Below the pieces are notes generated by a model that saw only the letters and a program-made list of their open reading frames with translations, had not been told where the DNA came from and made no database searches. Source: Roseiarcus sp963822215 (GTDB lineage Bacteria; Pseudomonadota; Alphaproteobacteria; Rhizobiales; Beijerinckiaceae). From it: DNA of 64,000 nt. The position numbers were made by a program, and so were the translations under genes. Within the stretch, counting starts at the first letter, position 1; every line of letters begins with the position of its first letter. The DNA is taken from NCBI GenBank assembly GCA_963822215.1, contig CAWGGX010000010.1, positions 875,201 to 939,200 on the forward strand. The letters run 5' to 3'. Below, in pieces: positions 8,314 to 17,775 of this stretch.

Positions 8314-9255
8314 GTGATGCGTAATCCTTATGACATTCTCGGGGTGCAGAAGTCGGCCAGCGCGGCGGAAATCAAGTCCGCCTTCCGCAAGCTCGCCAAA
8401 AAATATCACCCCGACCAGAGCAAGGAGCCGCGCGCGAAGGAGCGTTTCGCGGAGGTTGGCTCGGCCTACGAGATTCTCGGCGACGAAAAGAAGCGCGCCG
8501 CGTTCGACCGCGGCGAGATCGACGCCGAGGGCAAGCCGCGCGCCCCGCAGTTCGACGGGCTCGGCGGGTTTGGCCGTCGTCCAGGCGCCGGGGCCGGCGG
8601 GTTCGGATTCGACTTCGGATCGGGCGGATTCTCCGCCGGAACCGGATCGATCGACCAGGACATTCTGTCGGAACTGTTCGCCGGCGGCCGGCGCGGTCGA
8701 GCGCGGACCCAGCAGGCGGCCAAGGGCGAGGACATCGCAGTCACGGTCGCCGTTCCGCTGACGACGATCGCGACTGGCGGTTCAACCCGCGTGGCCCTGC
8801 CGACCGGGCGGACACTCGATGCGACCGTCCCCGCCGGAATCGAGGAGGGCAAGTCGATTCGGTTGCGCGGGCAGGGCCATCCGGGCGCTCGCGACGGTCC
8901 GGCCGGCGACGTCATCGTCACGATCCGCTACGCGCCTCATCCTGTGTTCAAGGTCGAGGGCCGCGATTTGCGGCTCGATCTGCCGATCACTCTGTACGAA
9001 GCCGTGCTCGGCGGGAAGGCGCGCATCCCGACCCTCGGCGGCGAGGTCGAGATGTCGATTGCGCCCGGCATGAGTGGCGGCCGGGTCATGCGGCTGCGCA
9101 GCAAGGGCTTGCCCGCGACGGCCGATGCGCCCGCCGGCGACCTTCTCGCGACCGTCCGGATCGTCTTGCCGGACGCCGCCGACCCGGAGCTCGCCGATCT
9201 CATGCGCAAATGGCGGGACCACAAGCCCTATGATCCGCGCGCCGGCCGCGGCTGA
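8314..9255 (+). CDS. DnaJ/CbpA-type co-chaperone
   Basis: Class B J-protein that would stimulate DnaK ATPase. An N-terminal J domain carries the HPD triad at about residues 32-34 (KKYHPDQSKEP). A Gly/Phe-rich stretch follows (GGFGFDFGSGGFSAG), then the DnaJ C-terminal substrate-binding domains (about 150-305), with no zinc-finger cysteines, as in CbpA. Start is GTG at 8314 or ATG at 8317. Length (313 residues) fits CbpA-like proteins. It is divergent from pdxH and lies upstream of fabI with a 160-base gap. Confidence 0.9.
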   Translation: MMRNPYDILGVQKSASAAEIKSAFRKLAKKYHPDQSKEPRAKERFAEVGSAYEILGDEKKRAAFDRGEIDAEGKPRAPQFDGLGGFGRRPGAGAGGFGFDFGSGGFSAGTGSIDQDILSELFAGGRRGRARTQQAAKGEDIAVTVAVPLTTIATGGSTRVALPTGRTLDATVPAGIEEGKSIRLRGQGHPGARDGPAGDVIVTIRYAPHPVFKVEGRDLRLDLPITLYEAVLGGKARIPTLGGEVEMSIAPGMSGGRVMRLRSKGLPATADAPAGDLLATVRIVLPDAADPELADLMRKWRDHKPYDPRAGRG

Positions 9256-9414
9256 GCCGGAAACGGGGGCGAATCCGGCGTCCGCCGGACTAAAGCCCAA
9301 GATGTGAGCAATCCCACATATTTTGTGACGTGAGAACGGGGGCCCCTCACTTCCCATGCGCCTTCGGCGCCGCTAAGCACTCGTGTTCCGGAACGGAGCT
9401 GGAGCGAGGAACCG

Positions 9415-10254
9415 ATGGAGCAAGCGAATCCGGTCGACGCCGCGCCGGGCGTCCTCAGCGGAAAGCGCGGAATCATCCTCGGGGTGGCCAACAACCGGTC
9501 CATCGCTTGGGGAATCGCCCGCGCCGCGCGCGCCGCCGGAGCGGAACTCGCCTTCACCTTCCAGGGGGAAGCGCTGGAGAAGCGCGTCCGCCCGCTCGCC
9601 AACGAACTCGGCGCCGAGGTGTTCGGCCATTGCGACGTCACCGACGGCGCCTCGATCGACGCCGTGTTCGCCGCCGCCGAGAAGACCTGGGGCTCACTCG
9701 ACTTCGTTGTCCACTGCATCGCCTTTTCGGACAAGGACCAGCTGACTGGCCGATACATCGACACAACCGAGGACAATTTCACCAAATCGCTGGCGATCTC
9801 CTGCTATTCCTTCACGGCGATCGCCCAGCGGGCGGAAAAGCTCATGCCCAACGGCGGCGCGATGCTGACGCTAACCTATTACGGGGCGGAAAAATGGATG
9901 CCCCACTATAACGTGATGGGCGTCGCCAAGGCCGCGCTCGAGGCCAGCGTCCGCTATCTGGCGGCCGACCTCGGCGAGAAGGCCATTCGCGTCAACGCCA
10001 TTTCCGCCGGTCCGATCAAGACCCTGGCGGCCTCGGGCATCGGCGATTTCCGCTACATCCTGCGCTGGAACGAATACAACGCGCCGTTGCGCCGCTCCGT
10101 CACGATCGAGGAGGTCGGCGAATCCGCGGTCTATCTCCTGTCGCCGATGGCGCGCGGCGTCACCGGCGAGATTTTGCATGTCGACGCCGGCTACCATGTC
10201 GTGGGCATGAAGAACCCGGCCGCGCCGGACATCTCCGTCGCCAAGGACGGCTAG
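9415..10254 (+). CDS. fabI: Enoyl-[acyl-carrier-protein] reductase (NADH)
   Basis: Catalyses the last reduction of each fatty acid elongation cycle. It is an atypical short-chain dehydrogenase: the nucleotide-binding segment is GVANNRSIAWGIARA, the catalytic Tyr-x6-Lys is in YNVMGVAKAAL, and NAISAGPIKTLAASGI is the substrate loop. The product has 279 residues, a few more than E. coli FabI because of a short N-terminal extension. The start is supported by GAGGAA upstream. The stop overlaps the convergent MFS gene by four bases. Confidence 0.96.
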   Translation: MEQANPVDAAPGVLSGKRGIILGVANNRSIAWGIARAARAAGAELAFTFQGEALEKRVRPLANELGAEVFGHCDVTDGASIDAVFAAAEKTWGSLDFVVHCIAFSDKDQLTGRYIDTTEDNFTKSLAISCYSFTAIAQRAEKLMPNGGAMLTLTYYGAEKWMPHYNVMGVAKAALEASVRYLAADLGEKAIRVNAISAGPIKTLAASGIGDFRYILRWNEYNAPLRRSVTIEEVGESAVYLLSPMARGVTGEILHVDAGYHVVGMKNPAAPDISVAKDG

Positions 10255-11411
10255 GAGACCGTCCGCGGTCGGGGCTTCGGCGCGGCGACGACCCGCCAGA
10301 GCGCAATGCCGGCGATCGCCACGTGCACATAAGCGTTGTGCAGGAAAAGCATCTGCGGGCCGAAATCCCGCATCAGGACGGAGACGATCGCCGGCGCTGC
10401 AATCGCGGCGATGCAGTAAATGAACAACAGGCCGACCGAAATGAAGATCAGGTCGTGCGGCGAAGCGCCGTCGTTGGCGATCGACACCGCCAGCGTGTAG
10501 AGCGAATAGGTCGTCATCCCGACCAGGAAGCCGAGCAGGAGGACCCAAGGGCCGGGGCCGCCCTGACGGCTCAGCGCGACTTCGAACGCCGCCCCCGCGA
10601 TCATTACCGCCGCCATGACCAGCCGGCGATCGACATGATCGGACAGCGCGCCGACGGGAAAGACGCCGAGCGCGGAGCCGACCACAATGGCCGAAGTGAA
10701 CTGCGGCGCAGCGTCGGGCGACATGCCGATTCCGACTGCGAAGATCGGCCCCAGAGAGATCGACGCGCCGTTCGCCGCGCCGGCGGCGAACGCGGCGGCG
10801 CAGGGAATCGGCGCCCAGCGGATGAGCCACATGAGGCGCGGACGAACGGTGCGCGGCTGGGCCGGCGGGTCGACGTTGGTCATCGCCATCGGAACGATCG
10901 CCAGCGCCAGCAGCGTTCCAGCAAGGGCGAAGGCTTGGAAACCGCCTGGCCCCAGCGGCTGGAGCATCATCTGGCCCGCCGCCGAGGCGGCGAAACTGGC
11001 GATCTGGTAGAGCGCGTAAAGCGCACCGCGGTTGGCGTTGCTGGCTCTCGCATTGATCCACGCCTCGATGACCGCGTAGAGCCCGGCGAATACGAAGCCG
11101 AGCAGCGCCCGGCAGGCCAGCCAGACCCAGGGCGACACCAAGACCGGCATCAGGACGACGGATGCGATCGCAAGCGCCACGAAGGCGGTGAAGGCGCGGA
11201 TATGACCGCAACGCCGGATGATCGCCGGCGCGACGAGCGTGCCCGCCAACATGCCGGCGAAGTAAGCCGAGCCGAGCAGGCCGACCATCAGCTCCGGAAA
11301 TCCGTCGATGCTTGCGCGCAGCGGCGCCGCTACGCCGACGAGCGCGGTCCCGCCGATCAGCAGCACGACGGAGCACAACAAGGCAGCGATGGAGGAAAGG
11401 GCGGCGGACAC
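10251..11411 (-). CDS. MFS transporter, YcaD-like
   Basis: Twelve-helix major facilitator of the inner membrane, 386 residues. Sequence such as GLLGSAYFAGMLAGTLVAP, RALLGFVFAGLYAVIEAWIN and ALYQIASFAASAAGQMM resembles the YcaD/YfkF group. The Glu in the AVIEAWIN motif of helix 5 is typical. Substrate unknown. Translation starts at a GTG. It is convergent with fabI and divergent from aroG, so it is probably monocistronic. Confidence 0.83.
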   Translation of the reverse strand: MSAALSSIAALLCSVVLLIGGTALVGVAAPLRASIDGFPELMVGLLGSAYFAGMLAGTLVAPAIIRRCGHIRAFTAFVALAIASVVLMPVLVSPWVWLACRALLGFVFAGLYAVIEAWINARASNANRGALYALYQIASFAASAAGQMMLQPLGPGGFQAFALAGTLLALAIVPMAMTNVDPPAQPRTVRPRLMWLIRWAPIPCAAAFAAGAANGASISLGPIFAVGIGMSPDAAPQFTSAIVVGSALGVFPVGALSDHVDRRLVMAAVMIAGAAFEVALSRQGGPGPWVLLLGFLVGMTTYSLYTLAVSIANDGASPHDLIFISVGLLFIYCIAAIAAPAIVSVLMRDFGPQMLFLHNAYVHVAIAGIALWRVVAAPKPRPRTVS

Positions 11412-11620
11412 GCAAACAACAGAATCGGAGAATCAGCGCCTCTTTTTGCCACGGGGAGACGCCCAGCGCGACAAGGATCGCGCCTCAGAGGAGGACGCAT
11501 AATGTCGCGGGGAGATCGAAAATCCGCGCGTTGGCAGGGCGTTCCGGCTTGTATTGTGGCGGCTTTCCGTTCAAAAGGCTGCGCCCCGGAAGCAACGCGA
11601 CGCAGGCAGAGGCGTAGGGT

Positions 11621-13009
11621 ATGGCGAATTCACGTTGGACGCCGGACAGCTGGCGGACGAAGCCGATCGAACAGTCGCCCGTCTACAAGGACAAGGCGGC
11701 CCTGGCCCAAGCCGAGCGGCAGCTCGCCGGCTATCCGCCCCTCGTGTTCGCCGGCGAAGCGCGCAAGCTGAAGCGCGCGCTGGGCGCCGCCGCTGCCGGC
11801 CAGGCGTTCCTGTTGCAGGGCGGCGACTGCGCCGAGAGCTTCGCCGAGCATTCGGCCGACAACATCCGCGATTTCTTCCGCGTCTTCCTGCAGATGGCGG
11901 TGGTGATGACCTTCGCGGCGGGCTCGCCGATCGTCAAGGTCGGCCGGGTCGCTGGGCAGTTCGCCAAGCCGCGCTCGTCGGACGTCGAAACCGTCGACGG
12001 CGTCTCGCTGCCAAGCTACCGCGGCGATATCGTCAACGACATCGACTTCACTCCTGAAGCGCGCGAGCCTGACCCGCGCCGCCAGCTGGAGGCCTACCGC
12101 CAGTCGGCCGCGACGCTGAACCTGCTGCGCGCCTTCGCCACCGGCGGATACGCCAATCTCGAGAACGCCCACCGCTGGATGCTCGGGTTCGTCAAGGACA
12201 GCCCACAGTCGGAGCGCTACCAGGGCGTTGCGGACCGAATCAGCGAGACGCTCGGCTTCATGCGCGCCATCGGTCTCGACGCGGAGTCGCATCCCGAACT
12301 CAGGGCGACCGACTTCTACACATCGCATGAGGCGCTGCTGCTCGGCTACGAGCAGGCGATGACCCGGCTCGACTCCACCTCGGGCGACTATTACGCGACC
12401 TCGGGCCACATGATCTGGATCGGCGACCGCACCCGCCAGCTCGGCGGCGCCCATGTCGAGTACTGCCGTGGGGTGAAGAATCCGATCGGCCTCAAGTGCG
12501 GCCCCTCGATCACCACCGACGACCTCGTTCGGCTGATCGAAGCGCTCGATCCGGAAGGCGAGCCCGGCCGGCTCACGCTGATCTGCCGTTTCGGCGCCGA
12601 TAAGGTCGCGGCGGCGCTGCCGCCGCTGCTGCGCGCCGTAAAACGCGACGGCCGCCAGCTTCTGTGGGTGACCGACCCGATGCACGGCAACACGGTCAAG
12701 ACCTCGACCGGCCACAAGACGCGGCCGACCGAGCGCATCTCCGCCGAAGTGCGCAACTTTTTCGGGATCTGCGCCGCCGAAGGCGTTCACGCCGGCGGCG
12801 TCCACCTGGAGATGACGGGCCAGAACGTCACCGAATGCACGGGGGGCGCCCGGGCCATCTCGGAGGCCGACCTGCGCAATCGCTACCACACCTATTGCGA
12901 TCCGCGGCTGAACGCCGAACAGGCGATCGAACTCGCCTTCACAATCGCCGAACTCCTGAAGGCGCAACGCCTCGCCCAGCTGGAGCGTCCGGTGCGGGCC
13001 GCCGAATGA
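11621..13009 (+). CDS. aroG: 3-deoxy-7-phosphoheptulonate synthase, class II
   Basis: First enzyme of the shikimate pathway, joining phosphoenolpyruvate and erythrose 4-phosphate. The sequence is of the plant-like class II type: AFLLQGGDCAESF, KVGRVAGQFAKPRSSD, the metal ligand segment LWVTDPMHGNT and GGVHLEMTGQNVTEC. At 462 residues it has the usual length. In class II enzymes feedback control by aromatic amino acids differs from E. coli AroFGH; nothing in the sequence tells which effector acts here. The 209-base upstream gap from the divergent MFS gene must hold its promoter. Confidence 0.96.
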   Translation: MANSRWTPDSWRTKPIEQSPVYKDKAALAQAERQLAGYPPLVFAGEARKLKRALGAAAAGQAFLLQGGDCAESFAEHSADNIRDFFRVFLQMAVVMTFAAGSPIVKVGRVAGQFAKPRSSDVETVDGVSLPSYRGDIVNDIDFTPEAREPDPRRQLEAYRQSAATLNLLRAFATGGYANLENAHRWMLGFVKDSPQSERYQGVADRISETLGFMRAIGLDAESHPELRATDFYTSHEALLLGYEQAMTRLDSTSGDYYATSGHMIWIGDRTRQLGGAHVEYCRGVKNPIGLKCGPSITTDDLVRLIEALDPEGEPGRLTLICRFGADKVAAALPPLLRAVKRDGRQLLWVTDPMHGNTVKTSTGHKTRPTERISAEVRNFFGICAAEGVHAGGVHLEMTGQNVTECTGGARAISEADLRNRYHTYCDPRLNAEQAIELAFTIAELLKAQRLAQLERPVRAAE

Positions 13010-13033
13010 CGGCCTCGCGTCTTGGGCACTCAC

Positions 13034-13215
13034 CTCCTTCCCCGGCGGAGGCCGGGGAAGGTGTCGCCGAAGGCGACGGATGGGGTGTGGCCCGCCGCTT
13101 CGACCCGAATAGCATTGCACAAACCGCGCCGCGATCCGACAGCGGCGGAGACCTGCTTTCCGCACCCCATCCGGCCTTCGGCCACCTTCCCCGCTTCGCG
13201 GAGAAGGGGGAAGCC
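13034..13215. repeat. REP-like inverted repeat pair downstream of aroG
   Basis: A plus-sense arm (CCTTCCCCGGC, GGAGGCCGGGGAAGGTG, GGCGACGGATGGGGTG; about 13034-13088) is answered by an inverse arm (CACCCCATCCGGCCTTCGG, CCACCTTCCCC, GCGGAGAAGGGGGAAG; about 13160-13215). Each arm also forms its own hairpin. The style matches the pairs at 18771-18882 and 19091-19212. It lies in the 326-base aroG/acyltransferase gap, where it could act as a terminator. Confidence 0.6.
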
Positions 13216-13335
13216 GGCCGGCTGCAGCTCGCCGAAAGATGGGTGAATGCCGTAGCCAACAAGGGGGGAGGAACGCGCGAACCCTCTGCGGACTGCGCGC
13301 GCCGCCGGCCCCGCTCAGGCGCCTGAGGGGGCGCG

Positions 13336-14442
13336 ATGCGGCTTTCCCACTACGCGGTCGGCCGGGACAACAACTTCACCCTGCTGCGCTTCGCCGCGGC
13401 GATGACGGTGCTGTTCGCCCACAGCATCGGCGCGCTCGGGCTGCCGCCCGACACGGAGCCGATCTTCAGGCAAGTCGGCTTTTCCTTGGGCGAAATGGGC
13501 CTCGACGCCCTGTTCGTGACCAGCGGTTTTCTGGTCACGGCGAGCCTCGCCAATCGGGGCGACCTCGTCAGCTTCTTCTGGGCGCGGGCGCTCCGGGTCT
13601 ATCCAGGGCTCTGGGTCATGCTCGTGCTCACCGTGTTCGTCCTCGCGCCGGCGCTGACGACGCTCCCGCTTCCTGACTATTACGCCTCCGAGACGACCTG
13701 GAACTATTTCGCCAAATGCGCAACGCTGATCGGCGGCATTCGGTATTCGCTGCCCGGCGTGTTCGATGCGCTGCCGCTCAAGGCCGAGTTCAACGGCTCG
13801 CTCTGGACGATGCCGGTCGAGGTCAGGATGTACATCTACGTCGCTGTGCTTTGGACCGCTTTCGCGCTCCTGCCCGCCCTGCGTCCAAAGGGAATGCGGT
13901 TCGTCTCTTTGGCAGCCGTCGCGCTGTTCTTCGTGATTGTCGTGCGCGGCCGCTTTTCGGAGGGCGCGTTCAACGGCGCAAATATCCGCATGTTCATGTA
14001 CCTCTACGGATCGGCGCTCTACCTGTGGCGCGACAGGGTCCCGATGGGCGCCGGCATCCTGATTGCGCTCGTTGCGGCGCTGGTTGCGGCGTCCTTCGAC
14101 AGGACGGTTTTCCTGGTCGTCTACCTCCTCCTGATGGCGCCGTTCGTCCTCCACCTCGCCTATGTGCCGAGCGGACGCATCCGCCGCTTCAACGACCTCG
14201 GCGACTACTCCTACGGCGTCTACATCTACGCCTTTCCGATCCAGCAGACCCTGGCGCTTCTTTTCCCGGCGATGACGCTCGCGGCGATGATGGCCTCGTC
14301 CGCGGCCGTCTCGGTCGCGATTGCGGTCGTGTCGTGGAAGCTGATCGAGGAGCGGGCGCTCGATCACAAAAACGATTGCGCCGCCGCGACCAAGCGGCTG
14401 TTCAACTTCGGGCTGACCAAGATCGGCATGGCGGAGCGCTGA
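13336..14442 (+). CDS. Acyltransferase 3 family membrane protein (OafA/YrhL type)
   Basis: Integral membrane O-acyltransferase with about ten helices, 368 residues, such as modify lipopolysaccharide or exopolysaccharide sugars. The N-terminus has the family's catalytic region NFTLLRFAAAMTVLFAHSIG, with the His in FAHS, followed by DALFVTSGFLVTASL and FFWARALRVYPGLWVML, where the Arg pair is conserved. No SGNH domain is attached. A GAGGGG-like Shine-Dalgarno precedes the ATG. The acceptor cannot be told from sequence. It marks the left edge of an accessory patch. Confidence 0.88.
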   Translation: MRLSHYAVGRDNNFTLLRFAAAMTVLFAHSIGALGLPPDTEPIFRQVGFSLGEMGLDALFVTSGFLVTASLANRGDLVSFFWARALRVYPGLWVMLVLTVFVLAPALTTLPLPDYYASETTWNYFAKCATLIGGIRYSLPGVFDALPLKAEFNGSLWTMPVEVRMYIYVAVLWTAFALLPALRPKGMRFVSLAAVALFFVIVVRGRFSEGAFNGANIRMFMYLYGSALYLWRDRVPMGAGILIALVAALVAASFDRTVFLVVYLLLMAPFVLHLAYVPSGRIRRFNDLGDYSYGVYIYAFPIQQTLALLFPAMTLAAMMASSAAVSVAIAVVSWKLIEERALDHKNDCAAATKRLFNFGLTKIGMAER

Positions 14443-14895
14443 CGCTCCCCACCCCTCCGGGCAAGCCGACGGCTGCGCTGAATCCGTTTGCGCAGGTTCG
14501 ACCCGTGTCGATCCGGTTAACGCAGACACCCAGGATATATAGACTGACTGGGGCCGAGCGCCGGCGCCGTATCAGCCGTTCATGGCTTGAAAGTCGATCT
14601 TGACGAAGGCGCCGACAGACCCTCGCAAAGAGCGGACCGCGATCGAAGCCGCCGCCCTGAGCGACTGCTTCGCGCAAGAAGGGGTCGTTCGCCGACGGCT
14701 TGGCGAATGGGCCAAGTCAACCCTTCACGGCCGATCGGCATGGCGGCACGAATGACCGCAGAATTTTGCGATACAGGCGTTCGGCCGACGCTGGGGCCGG
14801 CGCATTGTAACCGATTGGCTCCTCCAATAAGTCGGAAGGCGGCGATTTCTTCGAACGCGCCGACGCTATATCCTCAGCCTGCGCGGGCCGCAACA
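14443..14895. other. Gene-free spacer between acyltransferase and the phosphoesterase/NTPase gene
   Basis: About 450 bases with no recognised gene. A 52-codon frame from a TTG near 14598 (LTKAPTDPRKERTAIEAAAL at its start) could encode a tiny protein, but no good ribosome site or relative supports it. A GGTTCGACCC string near 14494 looks like a tRNA T-arm, yet no acceptor or anticodon arms surround it. Confidence 0.45.
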
Positions 14896-17775
14896 TTAAC
14901 GACGGCGATTGGGGCGTGCGCCGTTTTCGCCGGAGAGGGCGGCGGCGAGCATCTTGTAGCTGTAGATGTCGGGTTCGCCGATCAGCGCGTCCAGCCCGTG
15001 ACTGTTTTCCGGCTGCGCTTCGTAGGAAGCGTCTAAGACAGCGCTTTGGAGCGTCGCGATATCGCTTTCCAGGGACTGTGGATTGGCCGCAACGGACGGT
15101 GCGGCCGAGGCGTCCTTCTCGAAATATCTACGCTTTGGGTCGAGGTCGTCCAAACGTAGGCCTAGCCGACCGCAGGCAGCCTGCGCGGCCGCGAATTTGT
15201 TGCGACCAGTACTCGCGGCGAGTTCGCGGAAGGCAGCGCCAAGACCGGCAAGGGCGAGATTTATGTTGTTCGGCTTGAACGGCACGTTTCGGTCATCCGC
15301 AAGCGACCGCGCCGCGAGCCACACATTCAGCCCGTGATCGCCCGTCGACCCGGCCGCGACGCTCCATTCGTAGAGGACGTCGCGGCGTCCCATGAAGCGC
15401 GGCCCATGTTCGCGCATCAGCCCCAGCGCGTCGCCGGCGTGGTCGGTGTGACGGAGGATGGAAGCGTAGTCGGTGAGCCGCAGGGCGTCGCTAGGGGCGG
15501 TTTCGAATAGAATTTTCGCGATCGCACGAGCGATCGGCCAGCGGATCGGCCCGGTGTTCATGAAATGCCGCGAAAGGTCACGGTGCCAGCTATTGATGTC
15601 CGGAATAGCCGAGCGCTTCTTTAGGAATTGGGAAAGTGCGGCCTGAGCGAGAATCGGATACCACCGATCAACATCATACCCACTCTCGACAAGCCAGTCG
15701 CGCGCGACTTCGGCAATCCGACGGTGGCGCGTCAGGACGTAGGTCGTACCCCCATCGACCATCGCTTCACGGCGCAGAATCCGGAGCGGGCCACGATCGA
15801 GGTCCGCCTCGTCGCAGCGCAGCGCGTAGGCGAGGACTGTACGGGACAAGTAGAGCTGGTTCTCCGCATGCATCGCCGCGATTGCGGCATAGATGTCGAG
15901 GAGCGATTTGCCGCCGACGCCGGGCGCAGATTGCCAAGGCGTCATCAGACGAACAACTCGTTGGCGAAGCTCCTCGCCTTCGCGAGTCAGCAGAAGCGCG
16001 CCAAGCAGCGCACCCTCTTCGCGATTCGCCGCAAGTTCGCGCGCGTTGTCCAGCAACGCCTTCGCCGCGCGCTCGGGCGTCTGGCCGCGCAGCCTGCCCA
16101 TGGCGGCGTCGCCCCAGGCGGCCCAACCTTCAGCGATGCGACGCGCATCTTCCTCGTCAAGGCCTGCCAGCGGTACGTGTCGGAAGTCCGCCACGCTCTG
16201 CCAAATCGGATCAGTCAGCCCGCGCAGCGCCCAGTCGGCCTCCCGCGCCGCCAAAACTAGGTGGACGTCGGTTCGCGGCCCGAGACTTCGCAGGGCGTCG
16301 GGCAGACCCGCGCCCGCGTTCTCGGCGTCGTCGATCGCGATGATCCAAGCGTGGTCGGGCCTGCGCAGCATCAGTTCCTGCCAGCTCCCGGGCAGTTCGG
16401 CGGCGGAGCTGTGGCGCCAGAGACAGCTCCAAGACTGCGCGCTCCGCAGTAAACCCGCGGCGGTTTGCAGGAGCGCCGCCGACTTTCCTTCCCCGCCGGC
16501 TCCCGTCAGCAGGCGCACGATAGGCCGTGGAGCCCCGTGATGCGCCGCCTGAAAGCTGCGGACCAGATTGTCCACGACCTGCCGGGGCCGAACACCCTCC
16601 GCCGCCGCCGCCTCCCAACGCGGGAAACTCCCGTTGAACCAGTCGGCCATTTCCTCGGCCGTGGGACGCACAGCGGTGATACGCGCGAGCTTCTCGGCGT
16701 CGACGATTTGCCACCCCTCGAGCGGCGGCGCGACCTGTGGCGCGTAGCCCGAGTGATGCGGTTCCGCGGGATTCGGTTTCCGGCCGGGCAACGGATAGGC
16801 GAAAGCGTCCTGCCCCTTGACGCGATACCCGGACGGAGCGGTGTCGACATCGAAATGATACTCGCGGTGATCGTCGTTCCACTGCAACGGCTCAACGATG
16901 AGACGACCGCTGGCCAAGTCTGCTTCGCCCCACATAATACCGTTGCGCCAGACATTGCTGTCCCCAGCCTGGAAGCCCGAGGGCGCTTGGATGGCCAACA
17001 CGGATTGCAGTGCGTCGCCGGTTCTCTGAGCGCCGGAGCGATGCAGATGGCCGTGCAAGTAGATGGCGTTCGACTGTTCGAGACGCGTCCTTAATCGGTC
17101 GCCATCCGACCACTCCTTTTCTCCCGTCATGGCGGTCAGCGGGTGGTGGCCGATTACGATTGTGAGATCCGGCGATGCCTCCGCGGCCTTCTTAAGGGCC
17201 GCATCGACCATTGTTCGCCCGGCCGTGAGACGACCCCAATCCTCATCGTCATGGCAAAGCCATGCGGTGTTCATGCCGACGATGGCGAGGCGGTGGCCGT
17301 TGATTTCACGGATGGCGCACGCCGCCCCTGTCTCGGACGCCAGCCAGTCCTCACCCCAAGCTCCGAGGGACTGTTCAACAGCGCGGTAGCTCTCGAACCG
17401 CGGAAGGATCATATCGACCCGCTTTTGGCGTCCAACTTCATCGACTTGCTGGAACACGCGCTGTTGATCGGGATCCGTCATCCAGCTGCGCGGGTTCCCG
17501 GCCCGCTTTCGATTTACGTCGTGGTTGCCCGGGACGGTAAAAATCGGACAGTCTTTGGGTAGTGCCGCACGCAACTGCGTCAGGAAGCGTTCGCGCAAGA
17601 GGTCGTATTCCAGAGCTGTCCCGGAAAAGGCTAAGTCGCCCGTAAAAAACACGATGTCCGGCGTCTCCGGTCGCTGTTCGACGTTTTTGACTATGGCTTC
17701 GTACATGCCCTCGCGATGGAACTCTTCACGTGAGCATTCGTGCACGTCGGAGATGTGCAGCCATCGAATGGACAA
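14896..17775 (-). CDS. Metallophosphoesterase fused to a P-loop (STAND-like) NTPase
   Basis: Predicted two-part protein of 959 residues. Residues 1 to about 300 are a calcineurin-like phosphoesterase with every metal-site motif: Asp10/His12 (ISDVHE), Gly46-Asp47 (FFTGDLAFSG), GNHD at 83-86, GHHP at 209-212 and GHLH at 242-245. After a spacer comes an NTPase core: Walker A GAGGEGKS at 425-432 and Walker B IIAIDDAE at 478-485. A long helical region extends to the C-terminus, in the style of STAND regulators whose tail is a sensor. The start is a TTG at 17773-17775 with AAGGGAG five bases upstream; the longer in-frame ATG start at 17898 adds a Cys-rich stretch that does not look like the family. 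The layout (effector, switch, sensor) is that of bacterial anti-phage STAND proteins, but function is inferred. It stands alone in an accessory patch. Confidence 0.85.
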   Translation of the reverse strand: MSIRWLHISDVHECSREEFHREGMYEAIVKNVEQRPETPDIVFFTGDLAFSGTALEYDLLRERFLTQLRAALPKDCPIFTVPGNHDVNRKRAGNPRSWMTDPDQQRVFQQVDEVGRQKRVDMILPRFESYRAVEQSLGAWGEDWLASETGAACAIREINGHRLAIVGMNTAWLCHDDEDWGRLTAGRTMVDAALKKAAEASPDLTIVIGHHPLTAMTGEKEWSDGDRLRTRLEQSNAIYLHGHLHRSGAQRTGDALQSVLAIQAPSGFQAGDSNVWRNGIMWGEADLASGRLIVEPLQWNDDHREYHFDVDTAPSGYRVKGQDAFAYPLPGRKPNPAEPHHSGYAPQVAPPLEGWQIVDAEKLARITAVRPTAEEMADWFNGSFPRWEAAAAEGVRPRQVVDNLVRSFQAAHHGAPRPIVRLLTGAGGEGKSAALLQTAAGLLRSAQSWSCLWRHSSAAELPGSWQELMLRRPDHAWIIAIDDAENAGAGLPDALRSLGPRTDVHLVLAAREADWALRGLTDPIWQSVADFRHVPLAGLDEEDARRIAEGWAAWGDAAMGRLRGQTPERAAKALLDNARELAANREEGALLGALLLTREGEELRQRVVRLMTPWQSAPGVGGKSLLDIYAAIAAMHAENQLYLSRTVLAYALRCDEADLDRGPLRILRREAMVDGGTTYVLTRHRRIAEVARDWLVESGYDVDRWYPILAQAALSQFLKKRSAIPDINSWHRDLSRHFMNTGPIRWPIARAIAKILFETAPSDALRLTDYASILRHTDHAGDALGLMREHGPRFMGRRDVLYEWSVAAGSTGDHGLNVWLAARSLADDRNVPFKPNNINLALAGLGAAFRELAASTGRNKFAAAQAACGRLGLRLDDLDPKRRYFEKDASAAPSVAANPQSLESDIATLQSAVLDASYEAQPENSHGLDALIGEPDIYSYKMLAAALSGENGARPNRRR

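Noticed and set aside
10323..11771. A 482-codon plus-strand frame over the MFS gene
   Set aside because: Low-complexity Arg/Asp/Gly content and no motif; the minus-strand MFS protein has coherent membrane helices.
14480..14560. tRNA gene suggested by GGTTCGACCC
   Set aside because: No matching acceptor, D or anticodon arms at the right distances.
14598..14756. 52-codon frame from a TTG
   Set aside because: Composition is plausible but there is no ribosome site, conserved motif or linked gene to support it.
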